In this document: positions 18,588-26,805 of the stretch, piece by piece
Numbering within the stretch: the stretch's first letter is position 1
Layout of the letters: each line of letters opens with the position of its first letter
Assembly (NCBI GenBank): GCA_902611145.1
Contig: CACLYO010000007.1
Span: forward strand, 1-60,908
From: an uncultured Pelagibacteraceae bacterium
GTDB lineage: Bacteria > Pseudomonadota > Alphaproteobacteria > Pelagibacterales > Pelagibacteraceae
Reading direction: 5' to 3'
Length of the DNA stretch: 60,908 bases
Position numbers and translations under genes: made by a program
The notes under the pieces: model-generated
What the model was told of the DNA's origin: nothing
The model's database searches: none
The model's input: only the letters and a program-made list of their open reading frames with translations

Positions 18588-18877
18588 TTGCTATTTTTTA
18601 TTTAGCACTACAAATTCTAAAACTTTATTCTTACGTAGTGATAGCAAATGTTATTATAAGCTGGTTGATAGCTTTTAATATTTTAAATACACAAAATAGA
18701 TTTGTTTATTCTATTTTAGAATTAACTTATCGATTAACTGATCCAATTTTAAATAAAATAAGACGTTTTTTACCTAACCTAGGTACTTTAGATATATCTC
18801 CAATCATATTACTTTTGTTGATTTGGTTTATAGAAATGTGTATGAAGCTTTACGTAGCACCAATGATATTTAACTAA
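18584..18877 (+). CDS. YggT family membrane protein
   Basis: A 97-residue protein with two hydrophobic segments flanking the YggT signature: YVVIANVIISWLIAFN, then LTYRLTDPILNKIRRFLPNLGTLDISPIILLLLIWF. The family is tied to osmotic tolerance and envelope biology without a defined biochemical activity. It overlaps mscS by 4 bp (ATGA) and is followed by folD after 3 bp, so translational coupling is likely. Confidence 0.93.
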   Translation: MIAIFYLALQILKLYSYVVIANVIISWLIAFNILNTQNRFVYSILELTYRLTDPILNKIRRFLPNLGTLDISPIILLLLIWFIEMCMKLYVAPMIFN

Positions 18878-18880
18878 TTC

Positions 18881-19723
18881 ATGATATTAATAGATGGAAA
18901 AAAAATAGCAGCTGAACTTAGAGAAAAATTAAAAAAAGAAGTTTCAGATTTAAAATCTAAAACAAATAAAGTTCCAGGACTTACAGTAATTTTAATTGGT
19001 GATATGGCTCCAAGTCAAATTTATGTACGTATGAAAGAAAAAGCTGCAAATGAAGTTGGTTTAAAATCTGAAGTTATAAAATATCCAGAATCAATTGAAG
19101 AAAAAAAAATATTACAAAAGATTAATGAGCTTAATAAAGATGAAAGCGTATCAGGAATTTTAGTTCAGTTACCTTTACCGAAACATATTGATAAACAAAA
19201 AGTTATTGAGGCAATTTTGCCTAGCAAAGATGTCGATGGATTTCACCCTATGAATGTTGGAAACTTATCTTCAGGTTATGAGAGTTCGGTTCCCTGCACT
19301 CCTCTTGGGTGTTATTTATTAATAAAAAAAATTGAACCTAATTTAAATGGAAAAAAAGCAGTTATTATTGGTAGATCCAATTTAAATGGAAAACCAATGA
19401 CACAACTTCTTTTAAAAGAAAATTGCACAGTCACAATTACACATTCTAAAACAAAAGATCTAAAAGGTGAGTGCTTAAAAGGTGATATCATTGTTGCTGC
19501 TGTTGGTATACCCGAACTTGTCAAAGGTAGTTGGGTTAAAAAGGATGCGATTGTAATTGATGTCGGAATTAATAAGACTGATAAAGGAATAGTAGGTGAT
19601 GTTGCATTTGATGAAGTTTCAAAAATTGCAAAAGCATTAACACCAGTTCCAGGTGGTGTTGGACCAATGACTATTGCATGCTTAATAAAAAATACTATTG
19701 AGTGTTTTAAAAGGTTTAATTAA
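18881..19723 (+). CDS. folD: Methylenetetrahydrofolate dehydrogenase/cyclohydrolase FolD
   Basis: Bifunctional C1 enzyme converting 5,10-methylene-THF to 10-formyl-THF. The 280-residue protein carries the catalytic YVRMKEKAANEVG (Tyr and Lys near residues 48-52), GILVQLPLPKH, KDVDGFHPMNVG, the NADP-binding GRSNLNGKPMTQLL and the C-terminal TPVPGGVGPMT. It would feed C1 units, including those released by DMSP demethylation (dmdA at 56222), into purine synthesis and other folate pathways. The following FkbM-like gene starts 12 bp later. Confidence 0.97.
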   Translation: MILIDGKKIAAELREKLKKEVSDLKSKTNKVPGLTVILIGDMAPSQIYVRMKEKAANEVGLKSEVIKYPESIEEKKILQKINELNKDESVSGILVQLPLPKHIDKQKVIEAILPSKDVDGFHPMNVGNLSSGYESSVPCTPLGCYLLIKKIEPNLNGKKAVIIGRSNLNGKPMTQLLLKENCTVTITHSKTKDLKGECLKGDIIVAAVGIPELVKGSWVKKDAIVIDVGINKTDKGIVGDVAFDEVSKIAKALTPVPGGVGPMTIACLIKNTIECFKRFN

Positions 19724-19735
19724 TAATTTATTAAT

Positions 19736-20410
19736 TTGTTAAAAAAAATATTTAGAAAAGCTCATATATTACATAATATTTATATAAAACATAAATATTT
19801 TTTTAAAAAAAAAACTTACTCAATGGATGGTGAAGATATTCAGATTTTAAATTATTTTAAAAATAGGAATAATGGTTTTTATGTTGATGTTGGATGTTAT
19901 CATCCAATCCATAGAAATAATACTTTTTTACTCTATAAAAAAAATTGGAAAGGAATTAATATAGATATTAGCAAATTTTCAATTGACTTATTTAATTTTT
20001 TAAGACCAGATGATCTAAACTATAATTATGCAGTTTCAAATAAAAATAAAAAAATAAAAGTTTTTTATCAAAAAGAATTAAGCCAATTAAGTACAATAGA
20101 AATTGAACAAGCAAAAAAAGTTTTTCAAGGATATATAAAGGAAAAAGAAATAGATGCTTTTACATTAGATGAAATATTACTTAATGATAAATATAAAAAT
20201 TCTAAAATAGATTTTCTAAATATAGATGTAGAAGGTGCAGATTATAAAGTTTTAGAAGGTTTATCTTTTGAAAAATTTAAGCCTGAATTAATTTGTATAG
20301 AAATTCATGATAAAGAAATAAAAAAAAGCAAAATTTTTAAATTTTTAGAAAATAAAAATTATAAATTAATTTGGTCTGGTGTTTTTAGTCATCTTTTTAA
20401 AATAAATTAG
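19736..20410 (+). CDS. FkbM-family methyltransferase
   Basis: A 224-residue SAM-dependent methyltransferase-like protein. The FkbM pattern is visible: the SMDGEDIQIL opening, GFYVDVGCYHPIHRNNTFLLYK (SAM-binding motif I with the HP..N.T variation common in this family), KGINIDIS (motif II) and the late LDEILL with FLNIDVEGADYKVLEGL. FkbM enzymes usually O-methylate sugars or polyketides. No glycan cluster surrounds it, so its substrate is unknown. The start is TTG at 19736, and no in-frame ATG would keep the basic N-terminus. It converges on argG with a 7-bp gap. Confidence 0.85.
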   Translation: MLKKIFRKAHILHNIYIKHKYFFKKKTYSMDGEDIQILNYFKNRNNGFYVDVGCYHPIHRNNTFLLYKKNWKGINIDISKFSIDLFNFLRPDDLNYNYAVSNKNKKIKVFYQKELSQLSTIEIEQAKKVFQGYIKEKEIDAFTLDEILLNDKYKNSKIDFLNIDVEGADYKVLEGLSFEKFKPELICIEIHDKEIKKSKIFKFLENKNYKLIWSGVFSHLFKIN

Positions 20411-20417
20411 TCTTTAT

Positions 20418-21605
20418 TTACGAGCGTAATTTTTTTTTGTGAGAGTTAATAAATCTTTCAACGTTTGATTTATTGAATGTTTTGTTTTCTTCAAAAGATA
20501 CTTTTTTCATTGAATAAGCATTACTTTTAGTTTGTCTAGATATAATTGTAATATTTCCTTTATATAGCTTAAGTTTAACAGATCCTTTTACTTTATTTCT
20601 TTTTTGATCAACTACTTTTTGAAGTTTGAATCTTTCTTTTGAATACCAATAACCATTATAAATAAGCTCTGCGTATTTAGGCATTATTTCATCTTTTTTA
20701 TGCATTGTTTTTTTATCTAAAGTAACGGACTCAATTGCTCTATGGGCTTTGATTAATAGAGTTCCTCCAGGAGTTTCGTAAACGCCTCTTGATTTTATTC
20801 CAATAAATCTATTTTCAACTAAGTCAACTCTTCCAATTCCATTTTTTCCAGCAATAATATTTAATTTTTCTAAAAGTTTTGAAGGAGATAATTTTTTGCC
20901 ATTAATAGATATTGGATCTCCATTTTTAAATCCTATGTTTATAAAAGAAGCTTTGTTAGGTGCTTTTTCTGGAGAAGTTGTTCTTTGAAAAATAAATTCA
21001 GGGGCCGAATTTTTAGGATTTTCTAAAACCTTTCCTTCAGTGGATGTATGAAATAAGTTGTCATCTACTGAAAATGGTGGAGCACCCTTTTTATCTTTTG
21101 AAATTGATATTCTGTATTTTTTTGCATAATTAATTAAATCAGTTCTAGACTTAAGTTTCCAAATTCTCCAAGGAGCTATTATTTTTATTTTTGGTCCAAA
21201 GTAATGGTATCCAAGTTCAAATCTTACTTGGTCATTTCCTTTACCAGTTGATCCATGAGAAACCGCATAAGCTTTAAATTTTTTAGCAATTCTAATTTGA
21301 TCTTTTGCTATTAATGGTCTTGCAATAGAAGTTCCTAATAAATAAACACCCTCATAAATGGCATGGCCTCTTATCATGGGGTAAACATAATCCTTAACAA
21401 AAGTATTTTTTAAATTTTTTATTATTATTTTTTTTACACCAAGTTTTTTTGCATTTTCAATTATTTTTTTTCTATTAATTTCTTGACCAATATCTGCAGT
21501 GTAGGTAATTACTTCTGCTCTAAAGTTTTCTTGTAGCCATTTTAAGATTATAGAAGTATCTAGCCCACCTGAATAGGCGAGTACAATTTTTTTTTTAGAT
21601 TTCAT
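20418..21605 (-). CDS. argG: Argininosuccinate synthase
   Basis: Joins citrulline and aspartate using ATP in arginine synthesis. The 395-residue protein contains the PP-motif VLAYSGGLDTSIILKWL at the start, GHAIYEGVYLLGTSIARPLIAK, the SHGSTGKGNDQVRFE aspartate/citrulline loop, and GRVDLVENRFIGIKSRGVYETPGG. Length is standard. The IalB-like gene lies 4 bp upstream on the same strand and the aldo/keto reductase gene before that, so three unrelated functions share one transcript, typical of a streamlined genome. Confidence 0.97.
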   Translation of the reverse strand: MKSKKKIVLAYSGGLDTSIILKWLQENFRAEVITYTADIGQEINRKKIIENAKKLGVKKIIIKNLKNTFVKDYVYPMIRGHAIYEGVYLLGTSIARPLIAKDQIRIAKKFKAYAVSHGSTGKGNDQVRFELGYHYFGPKIKIIAPWRIWKLKSRTDLINYAKKYRISISKDKKGAPPFSVDDNLFHTSTEGKVLENPKNSAPEFIFQRTTSPEKAPNKASFINIGFKNGDPISINGKKLSPSKLLEKLNIIAGKNGIGRVDLVENRFIGIKSRGVYETPGGTLLIKAHRAIESVTLDKKTMHKKDEIMPKYAELIYNGYWYSKERFKLQKVVDQKRNKVKGSVKLKLYKGNITIISRQTKSNAYSMKKVSFEENKTFNKSNVERFINSHKKKLRS

Positions 21606-21609
21606 TTAC

Positions 21610-22116
21610 TTAGCTGCAGCTTTTTTTTGCCTTATTATAAGCTTTTGTGAAACCTAAGAGAGAATAGTGATCAATAGTTTGTGAACCAGATTTATTGTAA
21701 CCAGAAATCATAATTCTTGAACCTTTTTTCATAGTTCTAATCATTTTTTTCTCAACTTTATTATCTGCTATCCAAGCGAAACTTTGTTGAGATATATCAA
21801 AATTATATTTATATTTACCTGATTTAGCAGTTATCGAATTTTGCTGATTAAATTCGTAGCCTGGAGTTGTGCTAATTTCGTTTGTTATTTTTTCATTTGG
21901 TCTAAAAGAAACAAAAAGTCTTGCGTCTCTTTTATTTTTTTTTGGAGCTTGTAAAACTGGTTTAGACTGTGCAAAGCAAGTTATTCCAGAATCTTCAACT
22001 AATACCATAGCTTCCCAATCTTTAAATTTACCAATTTTTTTTACTTCTTCAGCTGAAACTGAAAAGAAGAAAAATAAAATTAATAAGTTTAATATAATAT
22101 TTTTAATCAAGGACAT
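21610..22116 (-). CDS. IalB-like invasion-associated periplasmic protein
   Basis: A 168-residue secreted protein: a signal peptide of about 22 residues, then a mature domain with GKFKDWEAMV, a Cys in GITCFAQS, and an ending GSQTIDHYSLLGFTKAYNKAKKSC. This matches the IalB family pattern, where two Cys form a disulfide and the TxDxYSLxGFxxA motif ends the domain. In free-living Alphaproteobacteria the family is common and has no proven role; the name comes from Bartonella. Its start overlaps the end of the aldo/keto reductase gene by 10 bp. Confidence 0.8.
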   Translation of the reverse strand: MSLIKNIILNLLILFFFFSVSAEEVKKIGKFKDWEAMVLVEDSGITCFAQSKPVLQAPKKNKRDARLFVSFRPNEKITNEISTTPGYEFNQQNSITAKSGKYKYNFDISQQSFAWIADNKVEKKMIRTMKKGSRIMISGYNKSGSQTIDHYSLLGFTKAYNKAKKSCS

Positions 22117-23144
22117 GGATTTGGATATATTTTTTGAATTTCATTAATTTGTTTAATAACTTCATCATTTAGATTTAAATTTACACTTTCTATATCAGTT
22201 TTCAACTGCTCCATCGTCGTAGCACCGATAATTACACTAGTCATAAAAGCTTGTATTTCACAAAACTTTAAAGACATTTGAGCTAAATCGAGATTGTTTT
22301 TTTTTGCAATCTCGTAATAAGCATCTACAGCTACATTTGTATTTGGTTTATTGTATCTTGTCCAAAAATTAGGGTCTAAAGCTACTCTAGAATTTTTAGG
22401 CATTTGGTTGTTGCGATATTTACCTGATAAGTAGCCACTTGCTAAAGGAGAATATGCTAGCAATCCAATCTGCTCTCTTATTGAAACTTCTGCTAACCCA
22501 ACTTCATAGGTTCTATTTAATAAACTATATGGATTTTGAACTGACATCATTCTTGGAAGGTTTTTTTCTTTAGAAATTTCTAAAAATTTTGATGTTCCCC
22601 AAGGAGTTTCATTTGATAATCCTATATTTCTTATTTTTCCTTCGTCTATAAATTTCTTCAAATTTTCTAATACATCTTCGAACTTGTTCCATTCACTATT
22701 ATCCTTGTGTTCATAACCCAATCTGCCAAACATATTAGTATTTCTTTCTGGCCAATGTAGTTGATATAAATCAATATAATCTGTCTGCAATCTTTTTAAA
22801 CTTCCATTCAATGCTTCTGTAAGATTTTTTTTATCAAATTGATTTCCACCGCCTCTTAAGTATAGACGTGAAGGTCCAGCCACTTTTGTTGCAAGAATAA
22901 CCTTGTCTCTTTTATTTGTTTTTTTAAACCAATTCCCAATTATTATTTCTGTATGTCCAAAAGTTTTTTCTTTTGGAGGAACTGAATAAAGTTCTGCAGT
23001 ATCCCAAAAATTAACCCCTTGATCTAATGCATAGTCCATTTGTTCAAAACCTTGATCTTGAGTATTTTGCTCTCCCCAGGTCATTGTTCCAAGACAAATA
23101 GTACTCACTTTTAAGTCTGTATTTCCTAATTTTCTGTAATTCAT
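22107..23144 (-). CDS. Aldo/keto reductase, Tas-like
   Basis: NADPH-dependent oxidoreductase with a TIM barrel (345 aa). It begins MNYRKLGNTDLKVSTICLGTMTWGEQN, here recognisable as the Tas subgroup. The catalytic tetrad elements are in place: the FWDTAELYS Asp/Tyr, the VILATKV Lys, and the LYQLHWPERN His. The cofactor segment AFMTSVIIGATTMEQL near the end is also present. Substrate cannot be inferred. It is probably the first gene of the transcript that includes the IalB-like gene and argG, divergent from the BAX-inhibitor-like gene with a 64-bp gap. Confidence 0.93.
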   Translation of the reverse strand: MNYRKLGNTDLKVSTICLGTMTWGEQNTQDQGFEQMDYALDQGVNFWDTAELYSVPPKEKTFGHTEIIIGNWFKKTNKRDKVILATKVAGPSRLYLRGGGNQFDKKNLTEALNGSLKRLQTDYIDLYQLHWPERNTNMFGRLGYEHKDNSEWNKFEDVLENLKKFIDEGKIRNIGLSNETPWGTSKFLEISKEKNLPRMMSVQNPYSLLNRTYEVGLAEVSIREQIGLLAYSPLASGYLSGKYRNNQMPKNSRVALDPNFWTRYNKPNTNVAVDAYYEIAKKNNLDLAQMSLKFCEIQAFMTSVIIGATTMEQLKTDIESVNLNLNDEVIKQINEIQKIYPNPCP

Positions 23145-23173
23145 TTAATTTTTGTTAATTTAACATTGACTTC

Positions 23174-23202
23174 TTGAAAATTTTTAAAAAAATAACTATA
23201 TA
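23174..23202 (+). promoter_or_regulatory. Candidate promoter of the BAX inhibitor-like gene
   Basis: TTGAAA (23174-23179) and TATATA (23197-23202) are 17 bp apart, and the ATG is at 23209. If used, transcription would begin at or within a few bases of the start codon, so the mRNA would be almost leaderless. No Shine-Dalgarno sequence is seen upstream of this ATG. AT-rich DNA makes chance matches common. Confidence 0.35.
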
Positions 23203-23208
23203 TAAATT

Positions 23209-23964
23209 ATGGATTTTAAAAGACAAAATATTTTCCAAGCTACAGCTGCCAAAAAGACAGTTGTTTGGGACGAGGGTCTAAGGTCATATATGCTTAAAGT
23301 TTATAATTATATGGCGACAGGAGTTCTTCTAACGGGAATAATTGCACTTTTATCATTTAAAACATCAGTTGTTACAGATGCAAGTGGAGCAATTACTGGT
23401 TTTACTAGCTTTGGTAATGCTCTATTCTTTTCTGGGCTAAAATGGGTAGTGATGCTTGCGCCTCTAGGTATTGTTTTTTACATGAGTTTTGGAATTAATA
23501 AAATGAGTTCAGCAAAAGCTCAAACAGTTTTTTGGATTTTTGCAGCTTTAATGGGTCTTTCATTGTCTTGGATTTTATTAGTTTATACTGGAGTAAGCGT
23601 AGCAAGAGTGTTTTTTATTACTTCCGCAACTTTTGGGGCTATGAGTATTTATGGATATACAACTAAAAGAGATCTAACAAAATTTGGATCTTTTTTAATG
23701 ATGGGTTTAATAGGTATAATTATAGCATCTTTAGTAAATATATTTTTGAAATCAGCAATGATGTATTTTGTTGTATCAATACTTGGAGTTTTAATTTTTG
23801 TTGGCTTAACTGCATATGATACTCAGAAAATAAAAAATATGTATGCAGCTTCTGATAGTGGTGAGCTAATGGGCAAAAAAGCAGTAATGGGAGCATTAAC
23901 TCTTTACTTGGACTTTATAAATTTATTTATAATGTTATTAAGATTATTTGGTCAAAGAAGATAA
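23209..23964 (+). CDS. BAX inhibitor-1/YccA family membrane protein
   Basis: A 251-residue inner-membrane protein with seven membrane segments. The family signatures are visible: YNYMATGVLLTGIIAL near the start, FFITSATFGAMSIYGYTTKRDLTKFGSFL in the middle, and GLTAYDTQKIKNMYA near the end, with an Asp pair associated with pH-sensitive Ca2+ leak in bacterial members. Bacterial YccA/BsYetJ homologues interact with FtsH or leak calcium. It is a single-gene unit converging with the DUF2794 gene (3-bp gap). Confidence 0.93.
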   Translation: MDFKRQNIFQATAAKKTVVWDEGLRSYMLKVYNYMATGVLLTGIIALLSFKTSVVTDASGAITGFTSFGNALFFSGLKWVVMLAPLGIVFYMSFGINKMSSAKAQTVFWIFAALMGLSLSWILLVYTGVSVARVFFITSATFGAMSIYGYTTKRDLTKFGSFLMMGLIGIIIASLVNIFLKSAMMYFVVSILGVLIFVGLTAYDTQKIKNMYAASDSGELMGKKAVMGALTLYLDFINLFIMLLRLFGQRR

Positions 23965-23967
23965 GAA

Positions 23968-24312
23968 CTACTTCTGCAATTTTTTCCAATTTGTATTTTT
24001 CAAAAGGTTTTCTAAATTATTCGAGTTTTTAAGAACTTTACTTTTTGAGTCAGTTATTATGTATTTTAAATTTTGACTAATGGGTTTAAAATTTTTACAT
24101 ATTTTATAAATTGCATTTTCTGCAGCATTTTTAAAAACACTAAACTCGACTTGTTTACTTGAAATTGTAAGGCCATAGTCTTTCCAAGAACCTTCAGAAA
24201 CCATTTTAGCATATAAATCTAAAATAATTTTTAATTCATCTTTTTCAAAAAAATATTTATAATTTTGATCTTTTTTTAGATTATTAACTACTAGTTTCAA
24301 ATTTTTATTCAT
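23968..24312 (-). CDS. DUF2794 family protein
   Basis: A 114-residue soluble protein typical of Alphaproteobacteria. The signature is FEKDELKIILDLYAKMVSEG followed by WKDYGLT, VEFSVFKNAAENAIYKICKN and a polar C-terminus, matching the DUF2794 core. Function is unknown. Its start overlaps the yciB gene by 8 bp, an arrangement that suggests one transcript; no catalytic residues are obvious. Confidence 0.8.
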   Translation of the reverse strand: MNKNLKLVVNNLKKDQNYKYFFEKDELKIILDLYAKMVSEGSWKDYGLTISSKQVEFSVFKNAAENAIYKICKNFKPISQNLKYIITDSKSKVLKNSNNLENLLKNTNWKKLQK

Positions 24313-24856
24313 TCAATTTATATTTATTTATTAATCCTATTTGGAATGCTGTAAATATAAAAGTAATTGGTAGCATTCCCCAAACTTTAAAATTAACCCA
24401 AAATTCTTCAGATTGTGTTCTCCAAACTATTTCATTTAAAATTGCTAAACCAAAAAAGAAATACATCCATCTATTATTTAAAATTTTCCAGCCGTCATCA
24501 TTTATTGGTATAGATTTTCCTAATAATTTTTTTAAAATCGGATCATTGGTAAAATATTTTCCAAATAATAAAGCTAAAGCAAACAAAATATTTATTATTG
24601 TTGGTTTCATATAAATGAAAATTGGATTGTCGAAGTAAATTGTTAATCCACCAAACAATGTAATTAAAATTCCACTTAAAAGTGGAACCATAGGAATTTT
24701 TTTTTCTAAAATCCAAACAATCAAAACTGCAATTATTGTTGCAACTATTAGTGGTGGAATTGCAATTTTTAAATTTTTATCATTATTGTAATAAAATAAA
24801 AAAAAGACAACTAATGGACCAATATCAGTAACAAATTTTAGAAAAGATTTATTCAC
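24305..24856 (-). CDS. yciB: Septation protein A / YciB-IspZ membrane protein
   Basis: A 183-residue integral membrane protein with five to six segments. Family patterns are DIGPLVVFFLFYY at the start, a VWILEKKIPMVPLLSGILITLFGGLTIYF-like middle (family: K..P..P..SG.lv..FG.lTl.f.D..Fi..KPTi), and the late WRTQSEEFWVNFKVWG. Homologues affect intracellular septation and cell-wall synthesis. It is divergent from hspQ with a 79-bp gap. Confidence 0.92.
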   Translation of the reverse strand: MNKSFLKFVTDIGPLVVFFLFYYNNDKNLKIAIPPLIVATIIAVLIVWILEKKIPMVPLLSGILITLFGGLTIYFDNPIFIYMKPTIINILFALALLFGKYFTNDPILKKLLGKSIPINDDGWKILNNRWMYFFFGLAILNEIVWRTQSEEFWVNFKVWGMLPITFIFTAFQIGLINKYKLNE

Positions 24857-24935
24857 TGCTACATATTAACAGATTAACTAAACATTCACATTTTTTTTAT
24901 TGATTTTTTATTTTAAATACTCATATAATCTAAGA

Positions 24936-25256
24936 ATGTCAGTTCAAAAAGCAAAATTTTCTATTGGAGATATAGTAAAGCACAAGCATTTCGATTTTCG
25001 TGGAGTAATTTACGATGTTGATTTTCAATTTAATAATTCAGAGGAGTGGTATCAGTCTATTCCAAAAAACGTAAGACCAAGAAAAGATCAACCCTTTTAT
25101 CATTTGTTGGCTGAAAATGATGATGTAACTTATGAAGCATACGTATCAGAGCAAAATTTGTTGTTTGATGATTCAGAGGAACCAATAAAACATCCTCTTA
25201 TTAACGAAATTTTTTCAGGAAAAAAAGGCTCTAGTTATTTTAAGCCATCAAATTAG
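24936..25256 (+). CDS. hspQ: Heat shock protein HspQ
   Basis: A 106-residue YccV-fold protein that in enterobacteria acts as a specificity-enhancing factor of Lon protease and binds hemimethylated DNA in vitro. The core is IGDIVKHKHFDFRGVIYDVD, then FYHLLAENDDVTYEAYVSEQNL, which is the complete domain. I start at 24936 (MSVQKAKF) instead of 24900, because the upstream 12 residues lack family similarity. No operon partner follows; the next 184 bp hold a structured element ahead of ccmC. Confidence 0.92.
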   Translation: MSVQKAKFSIGDIVKHKHFDFRGVIYDVDFQFNNSEEWYQSIPKNVRPRKDQPFYHLLAENDDVTYEAYVSEQNLLFDDSEEPIKHPLINEIFSGKKGSSYFKPSN

Positions 25257-25305
25257 GAATAATCATTTTTCAAACACATTTAGTTCAAATCTTGGTCATA
25301 TAAAC

Positions 25306-25396
25306 AGGTTAATTATTGATTGTATTCTGATCAAGAGTGCAACGTTTCCCTTAAGATTATCTCCCTCGCATTCTTGATCAGAAGTCTAACCTTTTT
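25306..25396 (+). ncRNA. Candidate structured RNA upstream of ccmC
   Basis: A two-tier inverted repeat in the 184-bp gap between hspQ and ccmC. The outer stem is AGGTTA (25306-25311) with TAACCT (25387-25392). The inner stem pairs 25325-25340 with 25368-25383, 16 bp with a single G-T wobble. The 27-nt loop contains two pyrimidine tracts, TTTCCCTT and TCTCCCTC. A T5 run (25392-25396) starts at the last base of the outer stem. The TATAAA at 25299-25304 could be a -10 box but has no convincing -35. It may be a small RNA with anti-Shine-Dalgarno loop, a ccm leader or a terminator of hspQ. The stem is far longer than chance expects, and no protein reading explains it. Confidence 0.55.
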
Positions 25397-25440
25397 AACT
25401 CATTTATAATCAGTTTCAACTTGTGTATAAAATCAGTGAA

Positions 25441-26145
25441 ATGAAATTTTTTAATCAAAATAAAATATTAAATTTAAGCTTTAAAAGTCAGAAAATAATT
25501 TTAATATTTTTTTTATTAATTCTTTCGATAGGTTTATTTGAAGCTTTAGTTTTATCACCTGAAGATTACTTACAAGGTGATGCTGTTAGAATTATGTATG
25601 TCCATGTTCCTGCTGCCTGGATGTCATTAGGTATTTTTTCTTTTATTGCTTTTTTATCGATTTTAGTTTTTATTTTTAAAAATAAAAATTTTATTTTAAT
25701 TGCTAAAAGTATTGCGCCATCAGGATTTATTTTTAATATAATTGCTTTAGTGACAGGATCAATTTGGGGTAAACCCACATGGGGGACTTGGTGGGCATGG
25801 GATGCAAGGATTACCTCAATGCTTATATTAGCACTATTTTATTTAATGTATTTAATGGCTTGGAGAATATTTGAAAATAAAAATTATGTTTTAAAAGTTA
25901 CATCCCTTATTGCAATATTTGGTTCAATTAATGTTCCAATTGTAAAATTCTCAGTAGATTGGTGGTCAACTTTACACCAGCCAGCTTCAGTAAATTTGAT
26001 ATCTGAAACGACTATTCATTCTTCAATGTTGATTCCATTATGCATTATGACTGCGGCATTTGTCCTATTTTCTTTGCTAATTTTTTTAATGAAATATAAT
26101 ACAGAACTGATAAAAATTAAGAATAAAGGACTAGATAGATTATGA
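25441..26145 (+). CDS. ccmC: Haem exporter / haem-handling protein CcmC
   Basis: Inner-membrane protein that presents haem to CcmE in System I cytochrome c maturation. The 234-residue product has six membrane segments. The Trp-rich periplasmic haem-binding motif is WGKPTWGTWWAWDARITS near residue 115, and the haem ligand histidines lie in YVHVPAAWMS and TLHQPASV. I start at the ATG at 25441, because the GTG at 25423 only adds six non-family residues. It heads the ccmC-D-E-F-G-H run, overlapping ccmD by 4 bp. No ccmA or ccmB gene is upstream. Confidence 0.95.
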   Translation: MKFFNQNKILNLSFKSQKIILIFFLLILSIGLFEALVLSPEDYLQGDAVRIMYVHVPAAWMSLGIFSFIAFLSILVFIFKNKNFILIAKSIAPSGFIFNIIALVTGSIWGKPTWGTWWAWDARITSMLILALFYLMYLMAWRIFENKNYVLKVTSLIAIFGSINVPIVKFSVDWWSTLHQPASVNLISETTIHSSMLIPLCIMTAAFVLFSLLIFLMKYNTELIKIKNKGLDRL

Positions 26146-26375
26146 TTTATAATTTTTTAAACATGGATGGTTATGGCTTATATGTCTTTTCATCATTTAT
26201 TTTCACATTTGTAAGTTTTGCTGGATTGTATTTGATTATTAAATCTCAATTAATAAAAGAACAAAAGAAATTTAAAGCTAAATTTGGTTCTTTAACTTCA
26301 GATAAAGTTTTGGCGGCTAAATCACAAAAAATAAATAAGGAAATATTAGCAGCAGGTACTTTTTCAAAAATTTAA
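26142..26375 (+). CDS. ccmD: CcmD-like small membrane protein
   Basis: A 77-residue protein with one membrane segment (about 13-32) after NFLNMDGYGLYVFSSF, which matches the short CcmD pattern (MGGYGxYVWxxF), then a positively charged cytoplasmic tail. CcmD helps release holo-CcmE from the CcmABC complex. It overlaps ccmC by 4 bp and precedes ccmE by 9 bp. The cytoplasmic tail is longer than in many CcmD proteins (about 45-70 aa in total). The call uses both motif and position. Confidence 0.85.
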   Translation: MIYNFLNMDGYGLYVFSSFIFTFVSFAGLYLIIKSQLIKEQKKFKAKFGSLTSDKVLAAKSQKINKEILAAGTFSKI

Positions 26376-26384
26376 CTTTAACTC

Positions 26385-26804
26385 ATGTATGGTAGAAAAG
26401 TTAAGTTAAGGATACTATTTCTAGTTGCTTTAATTTCATCGATTATATTAACAATTTTTTTAATTTTAAAATCATTAGAGGAAAATGTTGTATATTTTTT
26501 ATCTCCAACCGAGGTTAAAAGTTTGAATGAGTTAACTCAAGATAAGATTAGAATTGGAGGTATGGTAAAAGAAAATTCAATAGATATTAGTAGTGAAAAG
26601 ATTAATTTTGTAATTACTGATTTTAATAATGAAATAAATGTGATGTATTCTGGATTAGTTCCAAATTTATTTCAGGAAAATAAAGGTGTTGTAGCAGAAG
26701 GTTTTTTAGAAGATAAAAATTATTTTAAGGCAGAAAAAATATTAGCTAAGCATGATGAGAATTATATGCCACCAGAAATAAAGGAAAAATTAGGAGAAAA
26801 ATAA
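26385..26804 (+). CDS. ccmE: Cytochrome c maturation haem chaperone CcmE
   Basis: Periplasmic membrane-anchored chaperone that binds haem covalently. The 139-residue protein has an N-terminal anchor (about 8-28), an OB-fold with [18 protein letters not shown] and [21 protein letters not shown], and the haem-attaching motif [10 protein letters not shown], where His is the covalent ligand and Tyr the axial one. All expected residues are present. It is spaced one base from ccmF. Confidence 0.97.
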   Translation: MYGRKVKLRILFLVALISSIILTIFLILKSLEENVVYFLSPTEVKSLNELTQDKIRIGGMVKENSIDISSEKINFVITDFNNEINVMYSGLVPNLFQENKGVVAEGFLEDKNYFKAEKILAKHDENYMPPEIKEKLGEK

Positions 26805-26805
26805 A

